64,000 nucleotides of DNA, taken from NCBI GenBank assembly GCA_037200985.1, contig JBBCGJ010000001.1, positions 434,001 to 498,000 of the forward strand. The letters are read 5' to 3'. Below, one piece after another: positions 41,838 through 49,974 of the stretch; within the stretch, counting starts at the first letter, position 1; every line of letters begins with the position of its first letter. Position numbers and translations under genes: made by a program. This DNA is from Rhizomicrobium sp. GTDB lineage: Bacteria; Pseudomonadota; Alphaproteobacteria; Micropepsales; Micropepsaceae. A model generated the notes under the pieces. That model had not been told where the DNA came from. It saw only the letters and a program-made list of their open reading frames with translations, and did not search any database.

Positions 41838-43148
41838 TCAGCTTGGCGGTGCGGTCGTCGTGAGCACGTCGCCCTTTGCCAGCGGCGCGTCGTAGGAATC
41901 GCCCAGAGGCCCGACCGGCACGGTCTGCTGCGCCGCGGTCATGAACGCGAAGTTGGCCAGTGAATAGGCGTTGCTCTGCGACGAGACCGGGATGCCGGTC
42001 ACCTGCGACCAGCGCCGAAGCTTCGCGCCGACATTCGTGGTAGTCGCGTTGTTGCCGTTGAACTGATAGGGCGCCGGATCGGAGATCTGCTGGATCAGGT
42101 TGCGCACCGTGCTGCCGAGCGGCGTCGGGATCATCTGGTTGTTGAACATCACCGGCAGAAGCGGGATCACGGCGACGCGGCTGTTGAAGGCGATGCTGAC
42201 GATGGGATTGTTTCCGGCCGCTGCCTTGCCGCAGCCGCTGTTGCCCGCCAGCACATCGGCAGTGGCGGCGTCGAGATCGGCGAAGGTGTCGGCGCCCAGG
42301 ACGAGCGAGCTGAGACTTGTCGAACTGCCCTGATTGTCGACATTGCCCGAGCCGGCGATGGTGGACGGCAGGATCACGCGCCAGCGGCGCCGCGCATTGC
42401 CCTGCACGCTCCAGTCGAGCGGGCCGGCGGCGAAGGTCGGGCAGGTCGGCGGCGGGTTGAGATTGTAACCGGGCGCGAGGCTGGCGAGGAACGTATCGAG
42501 CGCCAGCGTGAAATCGGACCGCTGCGCGATGGGATAAAGGCCGGTGCCGCTGTTCACGAAGGAATTGAGCGCATTGCCCTGTCCACCGGGCGCGTCGCAA
42601 TACTGATAGCCCGCCCATTCGACGCGCAGCATCATGCCGCCCACAAGGTCGAAGGTCTGGTTGCCGGGGTTGAAATTGTAGAGATAGGGCAGGATTTCAT
42701 CGAAGCGCAGCGGCATATTGGTCGCCACGCGGTTGAGCAGGAGCGGCGTGCCGCCGGGAATGAGGCCGCCCTTTGCGGCGGTGGCGGGCGTCACCTCGAG
42801 CGCCTCGACCTGCGAGCGGAAGACGTTGAAATACTGCGCCATGCGCGCGCGGGTCGCGGCATCGGCGCTCCAGACATAGCTCGCGGCGATCGAGACCTGG
42901 GCGAAGTAGAGGCTTGCGTTGAAGCCGGCCGCGGTCCAGGTCAGCGTGAAGGCCGGTTGCGCTTCGCTGGTCGCGATGCCCGGCGACGCTGTGCTGGTGT
43001 TGGCTGCCGCCAACGCGCCGATATAGAGCACCAGCGGCTTGGTCGTATCGACCTGTCCGCCGGTGGCGGGCAACAGGTAAGGACCGGCCGGCGTTCCGGG
43101 CGTGCTGCCGGGCGGAAAGGTCGTGTCGATGGTGTAGGACGACGGCAT
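41838..43148 (-). CDS. Unrecognised 436-aa protein
   Basis: I do not recognise this protein. No signal peptide is seen at ATG 43148 (start MPSSYTIDTTFPPGSTPGTP), and the ribosome site is weak. The first 130 residues are strand-rich (FTLTWTAAGFNASLYFAQVS). A middle block carries MMLRVEWAGYQYCDAP and a C-terminal block NSRVAVIPLLPVMFNNQMIP. Few charged residues and many Asn, Thr and Ser suggest an extracellular or assembled protein. It is 30 bases after the second small beta-sandwich gene and 14 bases before the EEP gene. I looked for the MACPF pore-former signature, a usual aegerolysin partner, and did not find it. Confidence 0.78.
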   Translation of the reverse strand: MPSSYTIDTTFPPGSTPGTPAGPYLLPATGGQVDTTKPLVLYIGALAAANTSTASPGIATSEAQPAFTLTWTAAGFNASLYFAQVSIAASYVWSADAATRARMAQYFNVFRSQVEALEVTPATAAKGGLIPGGTPLLLNRVATNMPLRFDEILPYLYNFNPGNQTFDLVGGMMLRVEWAGYQYCDAPGGQGNALNSFVNSGTGLYPIAQRSDFTLALDTFLASLAPGYNLNPPPTCPTFAAGPLDWSVQGNARRRWRVILPSTIAGSGNVDNQGSSTSLSSLVLGADTFADLDAATADVLAGNSGCGKAAAGNNPIVSIAFNSRVAVIPLLPVMFNNQMIPTPLGSTVRNLIQQISDPAPYQFNGNNATTTNVGAKLRRWSQVTGIPVSSQSNAYSLANFAFMTAAQQTVPVGPLGDSYDAPLAKGDVLTTTAPPS

Positions 43149-43178
43149 GCGGCGAGCCCGGCGGTTGCGTTCGAACCG

Positions 43179-43580
43179 TTACGTGAGAGGAATGACCGTG
43201 AACTGGACGGCCCCGTTGTTGCTCAGGTTGTTGTAAGTGCTGTAGATCATGGTCAGCGTATTGCTGTAGGCCGACGCGACGGCCGACAGGCCCTGATTGT
43301 CCGGCCAGATCCAACTCATGGTGAGCGTCCCGCCATCGGCGGGATTGAAGGTCAGTGTGCCCGCGACAGGGCTGAAAGCGTTGTCGGCTGCGTTCACCGG
43401 CATGATCGTGCCGCCGGGCTGCATCGTCCAACCGACGGGCGGTGGCGGCGATTGCCAATGGCCGGCGGTCAGGATCGCGCTGACCAGCGTCAGCGAAATC
43501 GGGCTGCTGTTCGTCACGGTTATCGTGACGGTCTTGCCGGCGGAATCCTGCGCCCGTGCCGAAGCTTCAGCATGAGTCAT
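43179..43580 (-). CDS. Small beta-sandwich protein, ET79/aegerolysin-like (2)
   Basis: 133 aa, with GAGGGG about 5 bases before ATG 43580. The layout matches the neighbouring 141-aa protein: an initial strand (VTITVTNSSPISLTLVSAIL), a GHWQSPPPPVGWTMQPGGTI turn, a NAADNAFSPVAGTL motif and a TLTMSWIWPDNQG strand. This order (N-S-T-strand, G-x-W, P-P-x-x-I-x-P-G-G, D-x-F/G-G-T-L, W-x-x-P) recalls Bacillus crystal protein ET79 and aegerolysins, which bind membrane lipids. The assignment is by pattern only. Confidence 0.7.
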   Translation of the reverse strand: MTHAEASARAQDSAGKTVTITVTNSSPISLTLVSAILTAGHWQSPPPPVGWTMQPGGTIMPVNAADNAFSPVAGTLTFNPADGGTLTMSWIWPDNQGLSAVASAYSNTLTMIYSTYNNLSNNGAVQFTVIPLT

Positions 43581-43646
43581 GGCATCCCCTCGCGGCCCGG
43601 ATTCTCCGGCGCGCCATTACGGCGCGCCGGACTATCCGAGGAAGGA

Positions 43647-44072
43647 TCAGTGCTTGGGCTTGTGGACGCCGGCCAAAGCCGCGGTGGCCGCCGCCTGGAA
43701 CGTCGCGGCATTCGAGATCACGACTTGCAGGGTCGCGAAGCTCGTCTGCGTGCCGGTGATCTGGCTGGCCACGCCGATGCCGCTCAAGCTCGTCCCCGTC
43801 ACGGAGCTGCTATAGCCGGAGCCCGAGGCCCAGCCCCAGCCGACCGTGATCGAACCGCCGGACGCGGGATAAAGCACGAGCGTGCCGCCCAGCGCCGAGA
43901 AGGCGTCGTTGGCGCCGTTGACGAAATTGGTCGGCGGGCCGCCGGGCGTGATGGGCTGTCCAGGCACGGGGGCGGGGTCCCATGTGCCGCCGGTCAAGGT
44001 GCTATAAGCAACGTTGACGGTGGCGCCGCTGGCATCCTGTATGGCGAGCGTAATCGACCGGGCAAAGGCCAT
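43647..44072 (-). CDS. Small beta-sandwich protein, ET79/aegerolysin-like (1)
   Basis: 141 aa. ATG 44072 is chosen because GAGGAGG lies 6 bases upstream; an in-frame ATG at 44087 would include the ribosome site itself. Key segments are SITLAIQDASGATVNVAYST, TGGTWDPAPVPGQPITPGG, NFVNGANDAFSALGGTLVLY and SITVGWGWASGSGYSS. It ends in a short helical tail (AAATAALAGVHKPKH) that the second copy lacks. It is the first gene of the operon. Aegerolysin relatives are lipid-binding and often work with a second, pore-forming protein. Confidence 0.72.
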   Translation of the reverse strand: MAFARSITLAIQDASGATVNVAYSTLTGGTWDPAPVPGQPITPGGPPTNFVNGANDAFSALGGTLVLYPASGGSITVGWGWASGSGYSSSVTGTSLSGIGVASQITGTQTSFATLQVVISNAATFQAAATAALAGVHKPKH

Positions 44073-44366
44073 GTTCGACCTCCTCATGTTCAGTTTTTCG
44101 GGTTGAGACGCGTTACGCTTTACGCAGAAACTTATGCGCACGAACGTCGTGACTTGCAAATTAAACTACAGATGGCGCTTCCGGGCAACCAAAGAGTCTA
44201 GGTTATATATTTTTGTTCATTCTTATTCTTATTACCATGAATTACATTCAATTTTATTGCAGGTATTTCAAAGTTATATTGACAGAAATGGTAAAATCTA
44301 GGTTGGCGTATTATGGATGTGTCCTCACGAATGCTCGGTAGCTTTGTCTTGTCGGCGGAGTCCCGG
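44073..44366. promoter_or_regulatory. AT-rich leader of the giant operon
   Basis: This 294-base region is clearly poorer in GC than its surroundings, most of all at 44205-44296. The octamer TCTAGGTT occurs at 44197-44204 and 44297-44304, exactly 100 bases apart, flanking the AT-rich core. On the minus strand, TTGCAA (44159-44154) and CATAAG (44136-44131) are 17 bases apart and could be a sigma-70 promoter. Several other weak -10 matches exist, so the start of transcription is uncertain. Confidence 0.4.
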
Positions 44367-44774
44367 TTAGAGCATCCTCACAAGAAGGTCTCTGAGTTCG
44401 TGCTGTTGCGCGGTGCTTAAGCGGTTCAGGTATGGTTCAAATGCACGCGCCAGAAGCTTCGTGCCCTGGCGGACAACCGTCCGCCCCAAAGGGGTCAGCT
44501 TCAGCCGGTGCCGTCTCAGATCGCCCGCGTCGATCTCGCGCGCCAGATATCCGGAAGCTTCCAGACGCTTCACGTATAAGGTGATGGTGGCCTTGGGCAT
44601 GTTCAGAGCCTCCGCGAGCTCGGCCGGATAGGGATGAGCGTCGATCTCGGCCAGAACGAACAGTTCCTTGGCCTCGATGCCAAGGCTTTCTATGCCAGGC
44701 GATGCCGCGGCAATCGCCGACATCAGAAGGCGGTAATTCAGGCCCCAAGTCTCGGCGGCATCGATTTTTGCCAT
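44367..44774 (-). CDS. MarR-family transcriptional regulator
   Basis: 135 aa. It has a winged helix with AELAEALNMPKATITLYVKR as recognition region, followed by the wing LEASGYLAREIDAGDLRRHRLKLTPLG over residues about 72-98. It is divergent from the aldo/keto reductase and also lies directly upstream, on the same strand, of the giant operon. It could control either or both; the AT-rich region before the operon argues that the operon has its own promoter. Confidence 0.9.
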   Translation of the reverse strand: MAKIDAAETWGLNYRLLMSAIAAASPGIESLGIEAKELFVLAEIDAHPYPAELAEALNMPKATITLYVKRLEASGYLAREIDAGDLRRHRLKLTPLGRTVVRQGTKLLARAFEPYLNRLSTAQQHELRDLLVRML

Positions 44775-44825
44775 TGCCCCCTTGTTGCTCCCCCAGCGCC
44801 ATCCTAAATTAGTGCAGAACTGAAC

Positions 44826-44836
44826 TATCTCAGATA
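44826..44836. promoter_or_regulatory. Palindrome between marR-type gene and aldo/keto reductase
   Basis: TATCT-C-AGATA is a perfect inverted repeat in the 85-base divergent region, 24 bases before the reductase start. Its symmetry fits binding by a MarR dimer, although natural MarR sites are usually longer (16-20 bases). Confidence 0.35.
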
Positions 44837-44859
44837 TGTACCAAAACGAGGGTTAGCAC

Positions 44860-45945
44860 ATGGCGCTTGAACATTACATCACCCTTGGCCGTTCCGGACT
44901 TCGCGTCAGCCCGTTCTGTCTTGGCACCATGACCTTCGGCGAGGATCTCGGATGGGGATCGTCGGTCGAGGACTCCAAACGGATCGTCGACCGCTATATC
45001 GAGCTCGGCGGCAATTTCATCGACACCGCGAATTTCTACACCAAGAGCCATTCGGAGAAGATCCTCGGCGATCACATCGGGAAGGACAAGGCGCGCCGCG
45101 ACCGGCTGGTGATCGCGACCAAGTTCAGCGGCAATCTCTATCCCGGCGATCCGAACGGTGGCGGTTCAAGCCGCAAGGCCATCGTCAACGCGGCCGAGAA
45201 TTCCCTCAGGCGCCTGCAGACGGATTATATCGACCTCTATTGGCTGCACATATGGGACCAGAACACGCCGATCGACGAGACCATGGCCGCGCTCGACGAT
45301 CTCGTGCGCGCCGGCAAGGTCCGCTATATCGGCGTCTCCGACACGCCGGCCTGGAAGATCTCCCAGGCCAATACCATCGCGCAGTTTCGCGGCTGGTCGG
45401 CGTTCGTGGCGCTGCAGATCGAGTATTCGCTCCTCGAACGCAGCGTCGAGCAGGAACTCGTGCCGCTCGCTCTGGAGTTCGGCCTCGGCATCACGCCCTG
45501 GTCGCCTCTCAAGAGCGGCGCCTTGAGCGGCAAATACACCCGCGCCAACGCGGGAACGGTGAAGGGCGATCGCGGCGCGTTCCTTGAGGCATCCCTCAAC
45601 GAGAAGACTTATGCGGTGATCGACCAGCTCGAGATCATTGCCAAGGCCCACGACACGTCGGTGGCCGCGGTCTCGCTTGCCTGGCTTTCGGCCAAGCGGG
45701 GCGTGACATCGCCGATCATCGGTGCGCGGCGCCTCGATCAGCTGGAGGACAATATCAAAGCGCTCGACGTCAAACTGACAACCGGCGAAATCGCAAAGCT
45801 CGATACGCTGACCCAGCCCAAATTCGGCTTCCCGCAAAGCATGCTGCCGATGGCGCCGGCGATCCTCAATGGCGGCACAAGCGTGAACGGCGTTTCGGCG
45901 CCTATATCGGGCTTCGTTATGCTGAAGGGCGACAAGCCATACTGA
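44860..45945 (+). CDS. Aldo/keto reductase
   Basis: 361 aa; GAGGG lies 7 bases before ATG 44860. The catalytic tetrad is complete: D55 and Y60 (FIDTANFYTKSHSEK), K88 (VIATKFSG) and H130 (YWLHIWDQ). The NADPH-binding end is VTSPIIGARRLDQLEDN. It resembles the large YajO/Tas-type oxidoreductases that reduce small aldehydes. It is probably repressed by the divergent MarR protein, a common arrangement in electrophile or aldehyde stress responses. Confidence 0.92.
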   Translation: MALEHYITLGRSGLRVSPFCLGTMTFGEDLGWGSSVEDSKRIVDRYIELGGNFIDTANFYTKSHSEKILGDHIGKDKARRDRLVIATKFSGNLYPGDPNGGGSSRKAIVNAAENSLRRLQTDYIDLYWLHIWDQNTPIDETMAALDDLVRAGKVRYIGVSDTPAWKISQANTIAQFRGWSAFVALQIEYSLLERSVEQELVPLALEFGLGITPWSPLKSGALSGKYTRANAGTVKGDRGAFLEASLNEKTYAVIDQLEIIAKAHDTSVAAVSLAWLSAKRGVTSPIIGARRLDQLEDNIKALDVKLTTGEIAKLDTLTQPKFGFPQSMLPMAPAILNGGTSVNGVSAPISGFVMLKGDKPY

Positions 45946-46041
45946 CAATCAGGGCGGAAACCTAGGACGACGCGACTTCGATCTCACCTCCGCCATCCGA
46001 ATTTCCGCATTTGTGCACGAGCATCGCATATGCCGGCATCC

Positions 46042-46057
46042 GATGACGGGCGTCATC
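46042..46057. promoter_or_regulatory. Inverted repeat upstream of the S9 peptidase promoter
   Basis: GATGACG-GG-CGTCATC has perfect 7-base arms and lies 24 bases before the -35 element of the ECF-type promoter. It could be an operator, or part of a terminator for the preceding aldo/keto reductase gene. Confidence 0.3.
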
Positions 46058-46081
46058 CATCGTGCCACGTCGTCTTCACTG

Positions 46082-46109
46082 GGGGATTTGCCAACCGGAG
46101 GCGTCTAGC
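46082..46109 (+). promoter_or_regulatory. ECF-sigma-type promoter of the S9 peptidase gene
   Basis: GGGGATTTGC (46082-46091), 10 bases, CGTCTAGC (46102-46109). The same two blocks stand before the TonB receptor gene at 49899-49927. CGTCTA is a typical -10 element for ECF sigma factors. It places the transcript start near 46115, which supports ATG 46145 rather than GTG 46115 as the peptidase start. Confidence 0.6.
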
Positions 46110-46144
46110 AGCGGGTGTGCGCGAAGACATCGGGAGCGGGCGAC

Positions 46145-48172
46145 ATGAGGAACCACAGGTGGATCGCAATTGCCGCAGGGCTCGCCTCCCTGATTCTCTC
46201 CGTCATGCAGAGCCAGGCGGCGGTCCTGAAGCCGCAGGACGCGCTGGACCGAGCCTGGGCCTATAAGCCGCTGTTTCTCACCGAAAATCTCATTCCGTCC
46301 TGGATTCCGCACAGCCATCATTTCTTCTACAGCAAGATCGCCGACGGCAAAGGCACGCTTATCGACTTCGATGCGGATACCGGGCGCGAGATTGTTCGTG
46401 GCGCGGGACAGGGCGCTACCGTCTCGCCGGATGGCGGCAGCGTGCTTTTCCTTGCGCCCGACGCTGCCGGGAAGGGGACGGTGCTGTGGATGATGCACGC
46501 CGACGGAACGGGACGTCGTCCGGTCGATACGACGGGCGGCGTGGAGGCCGAAGGTTCGCAATATGCGGCCTGGGCGTCCTATCGCTGGTCGCCCGACGGC
46601 AAGCACTTCGTGCTGTCCCAGTTCGCATTGAACCAGTACGCGAATGTGAAGCCTTCCGGCGAAGCGTCGACGGTCCACGCCTATCCGGCGGACGACCTGC
46701 AGGACGCGCGGCTCGTCTCGAAGGTCACCATCTTCTCCGCCGACGGAACGCTGCTGCGGCAATGGACCGTCCAGCAGGCGGTGACGAATGTCGGCTGGCT
46801 GGGCAATGACGCGCTCCTCTACAGCCACACCGACGGACGGTCGGTCTTCACGGCCCATGCCGCGGTCTATTCCTTCGACATCCAGAGCGGCACGGAAACC
46901 AAGCTGTTCGACGGCTATGGCCGGCAGTCGACCTACCGGCCGGTGGGAAGTCCGGACGGCCGGCACATCGCATTCATCGCCGATCCGGGCGAGCCCGTCT
47001 TCACGCCGTCGCGGCGCGAGCTTGCCATGTTCGATGTCGCGACGCATGCGGTCAAAATCCTGACGGAGAATGCCGCCGTCAACGGCCTGCGCTGGTCGGT
47101 CGACGGCCGGACCTTCTACTTCGCCGACGGCATGTCGACCGAGCGGCAGTTGAAGGCGCTTCTGCCCGACGGGCGGATCGTCGTCCTCGACAGCGAACTC
47201 GGACAGACGCAGGGCATTTCGGAATCGGACGACGGCAAATGGGCCGCCTGGCTCGTGCACAAGCCGTTCGAAGCCTTCGTCATCCACGTCGCGCCGCTGG
47301 CGCTTCCCGCTCCGCTTAACGCGAGCCGCAGCATCGAGATGCAGCAGGCATCGTTCGGCCCGGAGTTCGGCACCACGACCCGCATGACGTGGAAAAGCCC
47401 CGACGGCACCCTGATCGACGGGCTTCTGACCGTTCCGCCGGGGTTCAGTGCCCACCGGAAATATCCGCTCATCGTGCAGGTTCATGGCGGGCCGCTGGGC
47501 GGCATCGAGATGACCGATTACGGCTGGCCAGGCGACGGCTATTTCGATGCGTTGCTGGCTTCGCGCGGCTATGTGGTGTTGCGACCTGACTACCGTTCGA
47601 GCGGTCAACTGGGCTGGGACGCCTATGCGCGGGCCAAGGCATCCGGACAGATTCTGGCGGCCAACCGCGCCGATATCGAAAGCGGCGTGCAGACGCTGAT
47701 CGACGACGGCTCGGTCGATCCCAAGCGCATGATCCTGATCGGCCTGAGCTATGGCGGCCTGATGACCGACTATATCGCGACCCATTCCAAGATGTTCGCC
47801 GCCGCCATCTGCTATGAGGGCTTCGACTACCTGATCGACTGGGCCGGCCGGCCGGAATGGCCCGACCACAACGTCTCGATGGAATGGGAGATGGGCGGAA
47901 CGCCGTTCGACCGCTTTTCGACCTACGAGGCCAATTCGGTCTTTCCGATGCTGCAGACCGCCACGACGCCCATGATGCTGATCAATGGCGAGCACGGGAT
48001 AAACACCGGGTCCTCGCCGCTGATCTACAACAGCCTGAGGATGCGGGGTATCGAGGCGCAGTTCCTCTACTATGACGGCGAGGGCCACGGCATCCAGCAA
48101 CACCCGAACCAGGTCGATCTGCTCGCCCGCGTCCTGGCCTGGATCGAGAAATACGCGCCCATCAAGCGGTAG
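46145..48172 (+). CDS. Secreted S9-family (prolyl-oligopeptidase-like) peptidase
   Basis: 675 aa with a signal peptide (WIAIAAGLASLILSVMQSQA). An N-terminal beta-propeller of about 380 residues contains blades such as YRWSPDGKHF and VGSPDGRHIAFIADPGE; the C-terminal alpha/beta-hydrolase starts at YPLIVQVHGGPLG. The nucleophile is S535 (LIGLSYGGL) and the His is H648 (GEGHGI). The usual catalytic Asp position (HGEADxxVP in relatives) reads NGEHGINTG, with Gly at 618, so the triad looks altered. Its link to an ECF/FecR/TonB receptor unit suggests processing of an imported peptide, as with lasso-peptide isopeptidases, but identity with that family is not shown. Confidence 0.88.
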   Translation: MRNHRWIAIAAGLASLILSVMQSQAAVLKPQDALDRAWAYKPLFLTENLIPSWIPHSHHFFYSKIADGKGTLIDFDADTGREIVRGAGQGATVSPDGGSVLFLAPDAAGKGTVLWMMHADGTGRRPVDTTGGVEAEGSQYAAWASYRWSPDGKHFVLSQFALNQYANVKPSGEASTVHAYPADDLQDARLVSKVTIFSADGTLLRQWTVQQAVTNVGWLGNDALLYSHTDGRSVFTAHAAVYSFDIQSGTETKLFDGYGRQSTYRPVGSPDGRHIAFIADPGEPVFTPSRRELAMFDVATHAVKILTENAAVNGLRWSVDGRTFYFADGMSTERQLKALLPDGRIVVLDSELGQTQGISESDDGKWAAWLVHKPFEAFVIHVAPLALPAPLNASRSIEMQQASFGPEFGTTTRMTWKSPDGTLIDGLLTVPPGFSAHRKYPLIVQVHGGPLGGIEMTDYGWPGDGYFDALLASRGYVVLRPDYRSSGQLGWDAYARAKASGQILAANRADIESGVQTLIDDGSVDPKRMILIGLSYGGLMTDYIATHSKMFAAAICYEGFDYLIDWAGRPEWPDHNVSMEWEMGGTPFDRFSTYEANSVFPMLQTATTPMMLINGEHGINTGSSPLIYNSLRMRGIEAQFLYYDGEGHGIQQHPNQVDLLARVLAWIEKYAPIKR

Positions 48173-48316
48173 AACGCGCGCCTCGGCCACATTGGACGCT
48201 TGAGCAGGGGATTTCCCCCAGCCGTCCGCGCGACCGATTTTCGAATGTGCGTCCTTGCCGCCACAGCGGGCAATTCGTCGCTTGCAATCGCACACCCGAT
48301 CACATTTGCTGGAGGC

Positions 48317-48919
48317 ATGTACCGCGTATCCGACGAGCGTGCGCGTTGGCTTGCACGCAATGTCCTGCCGATAGAGCCGGCTTTGCGCGCCTGGCTTCGT
48401 CGCCGCCGTCTTTCGGAGTCGGAGATCGACGATCTGGTGCAGGAGACCTACGCCAAGCTCATCACATTGGAATCTGTTGAAAATATCCGCGATCCCAAGA
48501 ATTATTCGTTCCAGGTGGCGCATTCGATCTTCGCAAGCCGGATCCGCCGGGCCCGGATCGTGCCGATCCATGCCGGCATCAATCTCGGCGAACTGACGAT
48601 TCCGGCCACCGACGGGACGCCCGAGGACATCGTCCAGGCCCGGCAGGAGCTCCTCGAGTTGGCGGACGCGCTGACGAGTCTGCCCTCGCGCTGCCGGACG
48701 GCCTTCCTGCTGCGCAGGGTCGACGGAATGTCTCAGCGGGAGGTCGCGCAGCACCTCGGGATCAGTGAGAAAACCGTCGAAAATTACATGGCCCAGGCGG
48801 TCCGGTTCCTGATGGATCGTTATGGCCGTGGGGGAAAATCGTCCCTCCGAGCGTCCAAGGACAAAAGGGAAGAAGCTGCAAAGCGAAATGCCGTTAAGAA
48901 CCAAGAGCCAGGAGATTGA
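48317..48919 (+). CDS. FecI-like ECF RNA polymerase sigma factor
   Basis: 200 aa from ATG 48317; the frame extends upstream to 48200, and since GGAGG sits only one base before this ATG the true start may differ. Region 2 includes ESEIDDLVQETYAKLITLES; region 4 includes LTSLPSRCRTAFLLRRVDGM and SQREVAQHLGISEKTVENYM. It is encoded 144 bases after the peptidase and overlaps the FecR gene by 32 bases. It most likely drives the GGGGATTTGC/CGTCTAGC promoters on either side. GGGGATTT at 48207-48214 lacks a proper -10, so self-activation is unclear. Confidence 0.88.
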   Translation: MYRVSDERARWLARNVLPIEPALRAWLRRRRLSESEIDDLVQETYAKLITLESVENIRDPKNYSFQVAHSIFASRIRRARIVPIHAGINLGELTIPATDGTPEDIVQARQELLELADALTSLPSRCRTAFLLRRVDGMSQREVAQHLGISEKTVENYMAQAVRFLMDRYGRGGKSSLRASKDKREEAAKRNAVKNQEPGD

Positions 48920-49877
48920 CGACCGGGCGGCCGAATGGGTTGCCAGGATCGACACCGGCCCGCTCGGGCCCGCCGAGGAGCTGGGGCTGAACGCCTGGCT
49001 TGAGGCGGATGTGCGCCATCTCGGCGCCTTCGCCCGGGCCCGGGCCGTGATGCTGCACAGCGCCCGCGCACGCGCGCTCGGACCGAACTTCGATGCGGAT
49101 GCTTTCGCCGCTGCCCGCGCGCTGGAGGGGCCCGCGTCCGTCTCGCGGCGGCGTGCGCTTCGGTTCGGCGGCATCGCCGCGGGCACGGCGGCGCTCACCG
49201 CCGGCGGCGGGGCGGCCTTATTCCTGATCGGCCGGTCGGATTTTTCCACGCGGATCGGTGAAACCCGGGTCGTGCCCCTCGATGACGGCTCGATCGTCAC
49301 GCTGAACACGGATTCGGAGATTTCCGTTCATTTCAGCAAGGACACGCGCCTCGTCCGTCTCGTCCACGGCGAAGCCCTGTTCGATGTGGCCAAGAACAGG
49401 AAGCGTCCCTTTGTCGTCGACGCGGACGGCACCTGGGTGCGGGCCGTGGGCACGAGCTTCACGGTCGAACTGCTGCCGGGACGGCCCGTGCAGGTGCTGG
49501 TGCGCGAAGGCATCGTCGAGGTGAAACGCCCCGAACAAGCCGCGATCCTTCCCGTGACTCTCGCCGCGAACACCCGGGCGATAACGCCCAAGGATGCGCC
49601 GATCGTTGCCCAGAAAGTGGCCAGCGCCGAGGTGACGCGCGCCCTGTCCTGGCGGGTCGGCCGGCTCGCCTTCGAAGGCGAATCCCTGGCCCAGGCTGCT
49701 TCGATCTTCGCGCGCTACAGCGAGACGAAGATCGTCATCGACGATCCCGCCATTGGCGCGAAAACCATCACCGGACTGTACGTCTCCAACGATCCCGTCG
49801 GCTTCTCGCGCGCCGTCGCGCTCTCGCTCGATCTGCATTGCGAGATTCACGGCGACGAAGTGCATATCAAGCCGTGA
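48888..49877 (+). CDS. FecR-like membrane anti-sigma/signal relay protein
   Basis: 329 aa. An N-terminal cytoplasmic domain (DDRAAEWVARIDTGPLGPAE) binds the sigma factor; a single membrane helix lies near residues 88-108 (GGIAAGTAALTAGGGAALFL); the periplasmic FecR core shows LVHGEALFDVAKNRKRPF and VRAVGTSFTVELLPG. A C-terminal STN-like part (LAQAASIFARYSETKIVIDD) should contact the receptor. It relays receptor occupancy to the sigma factor encoded just upstream. Confidence 0.92.
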   Translation: MPLRTKSQEIDDRAAEWVARIDTGPLGPAEELGLNAWLEADVRHLGAFARARAVMLHSARARALGPNFDADAFAAARALEGPASVSRRRALRFGGIAAGTAALTAGGGAALFLIGRSDFSTRIGETRVVPLDDGSIVTLNTDSEISVHFSKDTRLVRLVHGEALFDVAKNRKRPFVVDADGTWVRAVGTSFTVELLPGRPVQVLVREGIVEVKRPEQAAILPVTLAANTRAITPKDAPIVAQKVASAEVTRALSWRVGRLAFEGESLAQAASIFARYSETKIVIDDPAIGAKTITGLYVSNDPVGFSRAVALSLDLHCEIHGDEVHIKP

Positions 49878-49898
49878 AGTTTCTGCGTCGCTCCTGTA

Positions 49899-49927
49899 GG
49901 GGATTTGCGACGCACCGCACGTCTAGC
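49899..49927 (+). promoter_or_regulatory. ECF-sigma-type promoter of the TonB receptor gene
   Basis: GGGGATTTGC (49899-49908), 11 bases, CGTCTAGC (49920-49927), identical in both blocks to the element before the S9 peptidase gene and differing only by one base of spacing. The receptor ATG is 48 bases downstream. Confidence 0.6.
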
Positions 49928-49974
49928 CGGTAGAGATTTGCGCGAGGGGCGCGGGTCCGGCTGAGGGGCAGCGA

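Noticed and set aside
41838..43148. 436-aa protein as the MACPF pore-forming partner of the aegerolysin-like pair
   Set aside because: No MACPF signature or expected helix clusters could be seen; kept only as something to test by structure prediction.
48207..48230. Third ECF promoter (GGGGATTT at 48207) before the sigma gene
   Set aside because: The CGTC at 48223 is 12 bases after the first A instead of 16-17 as in the other two, and CTAGC is missing.
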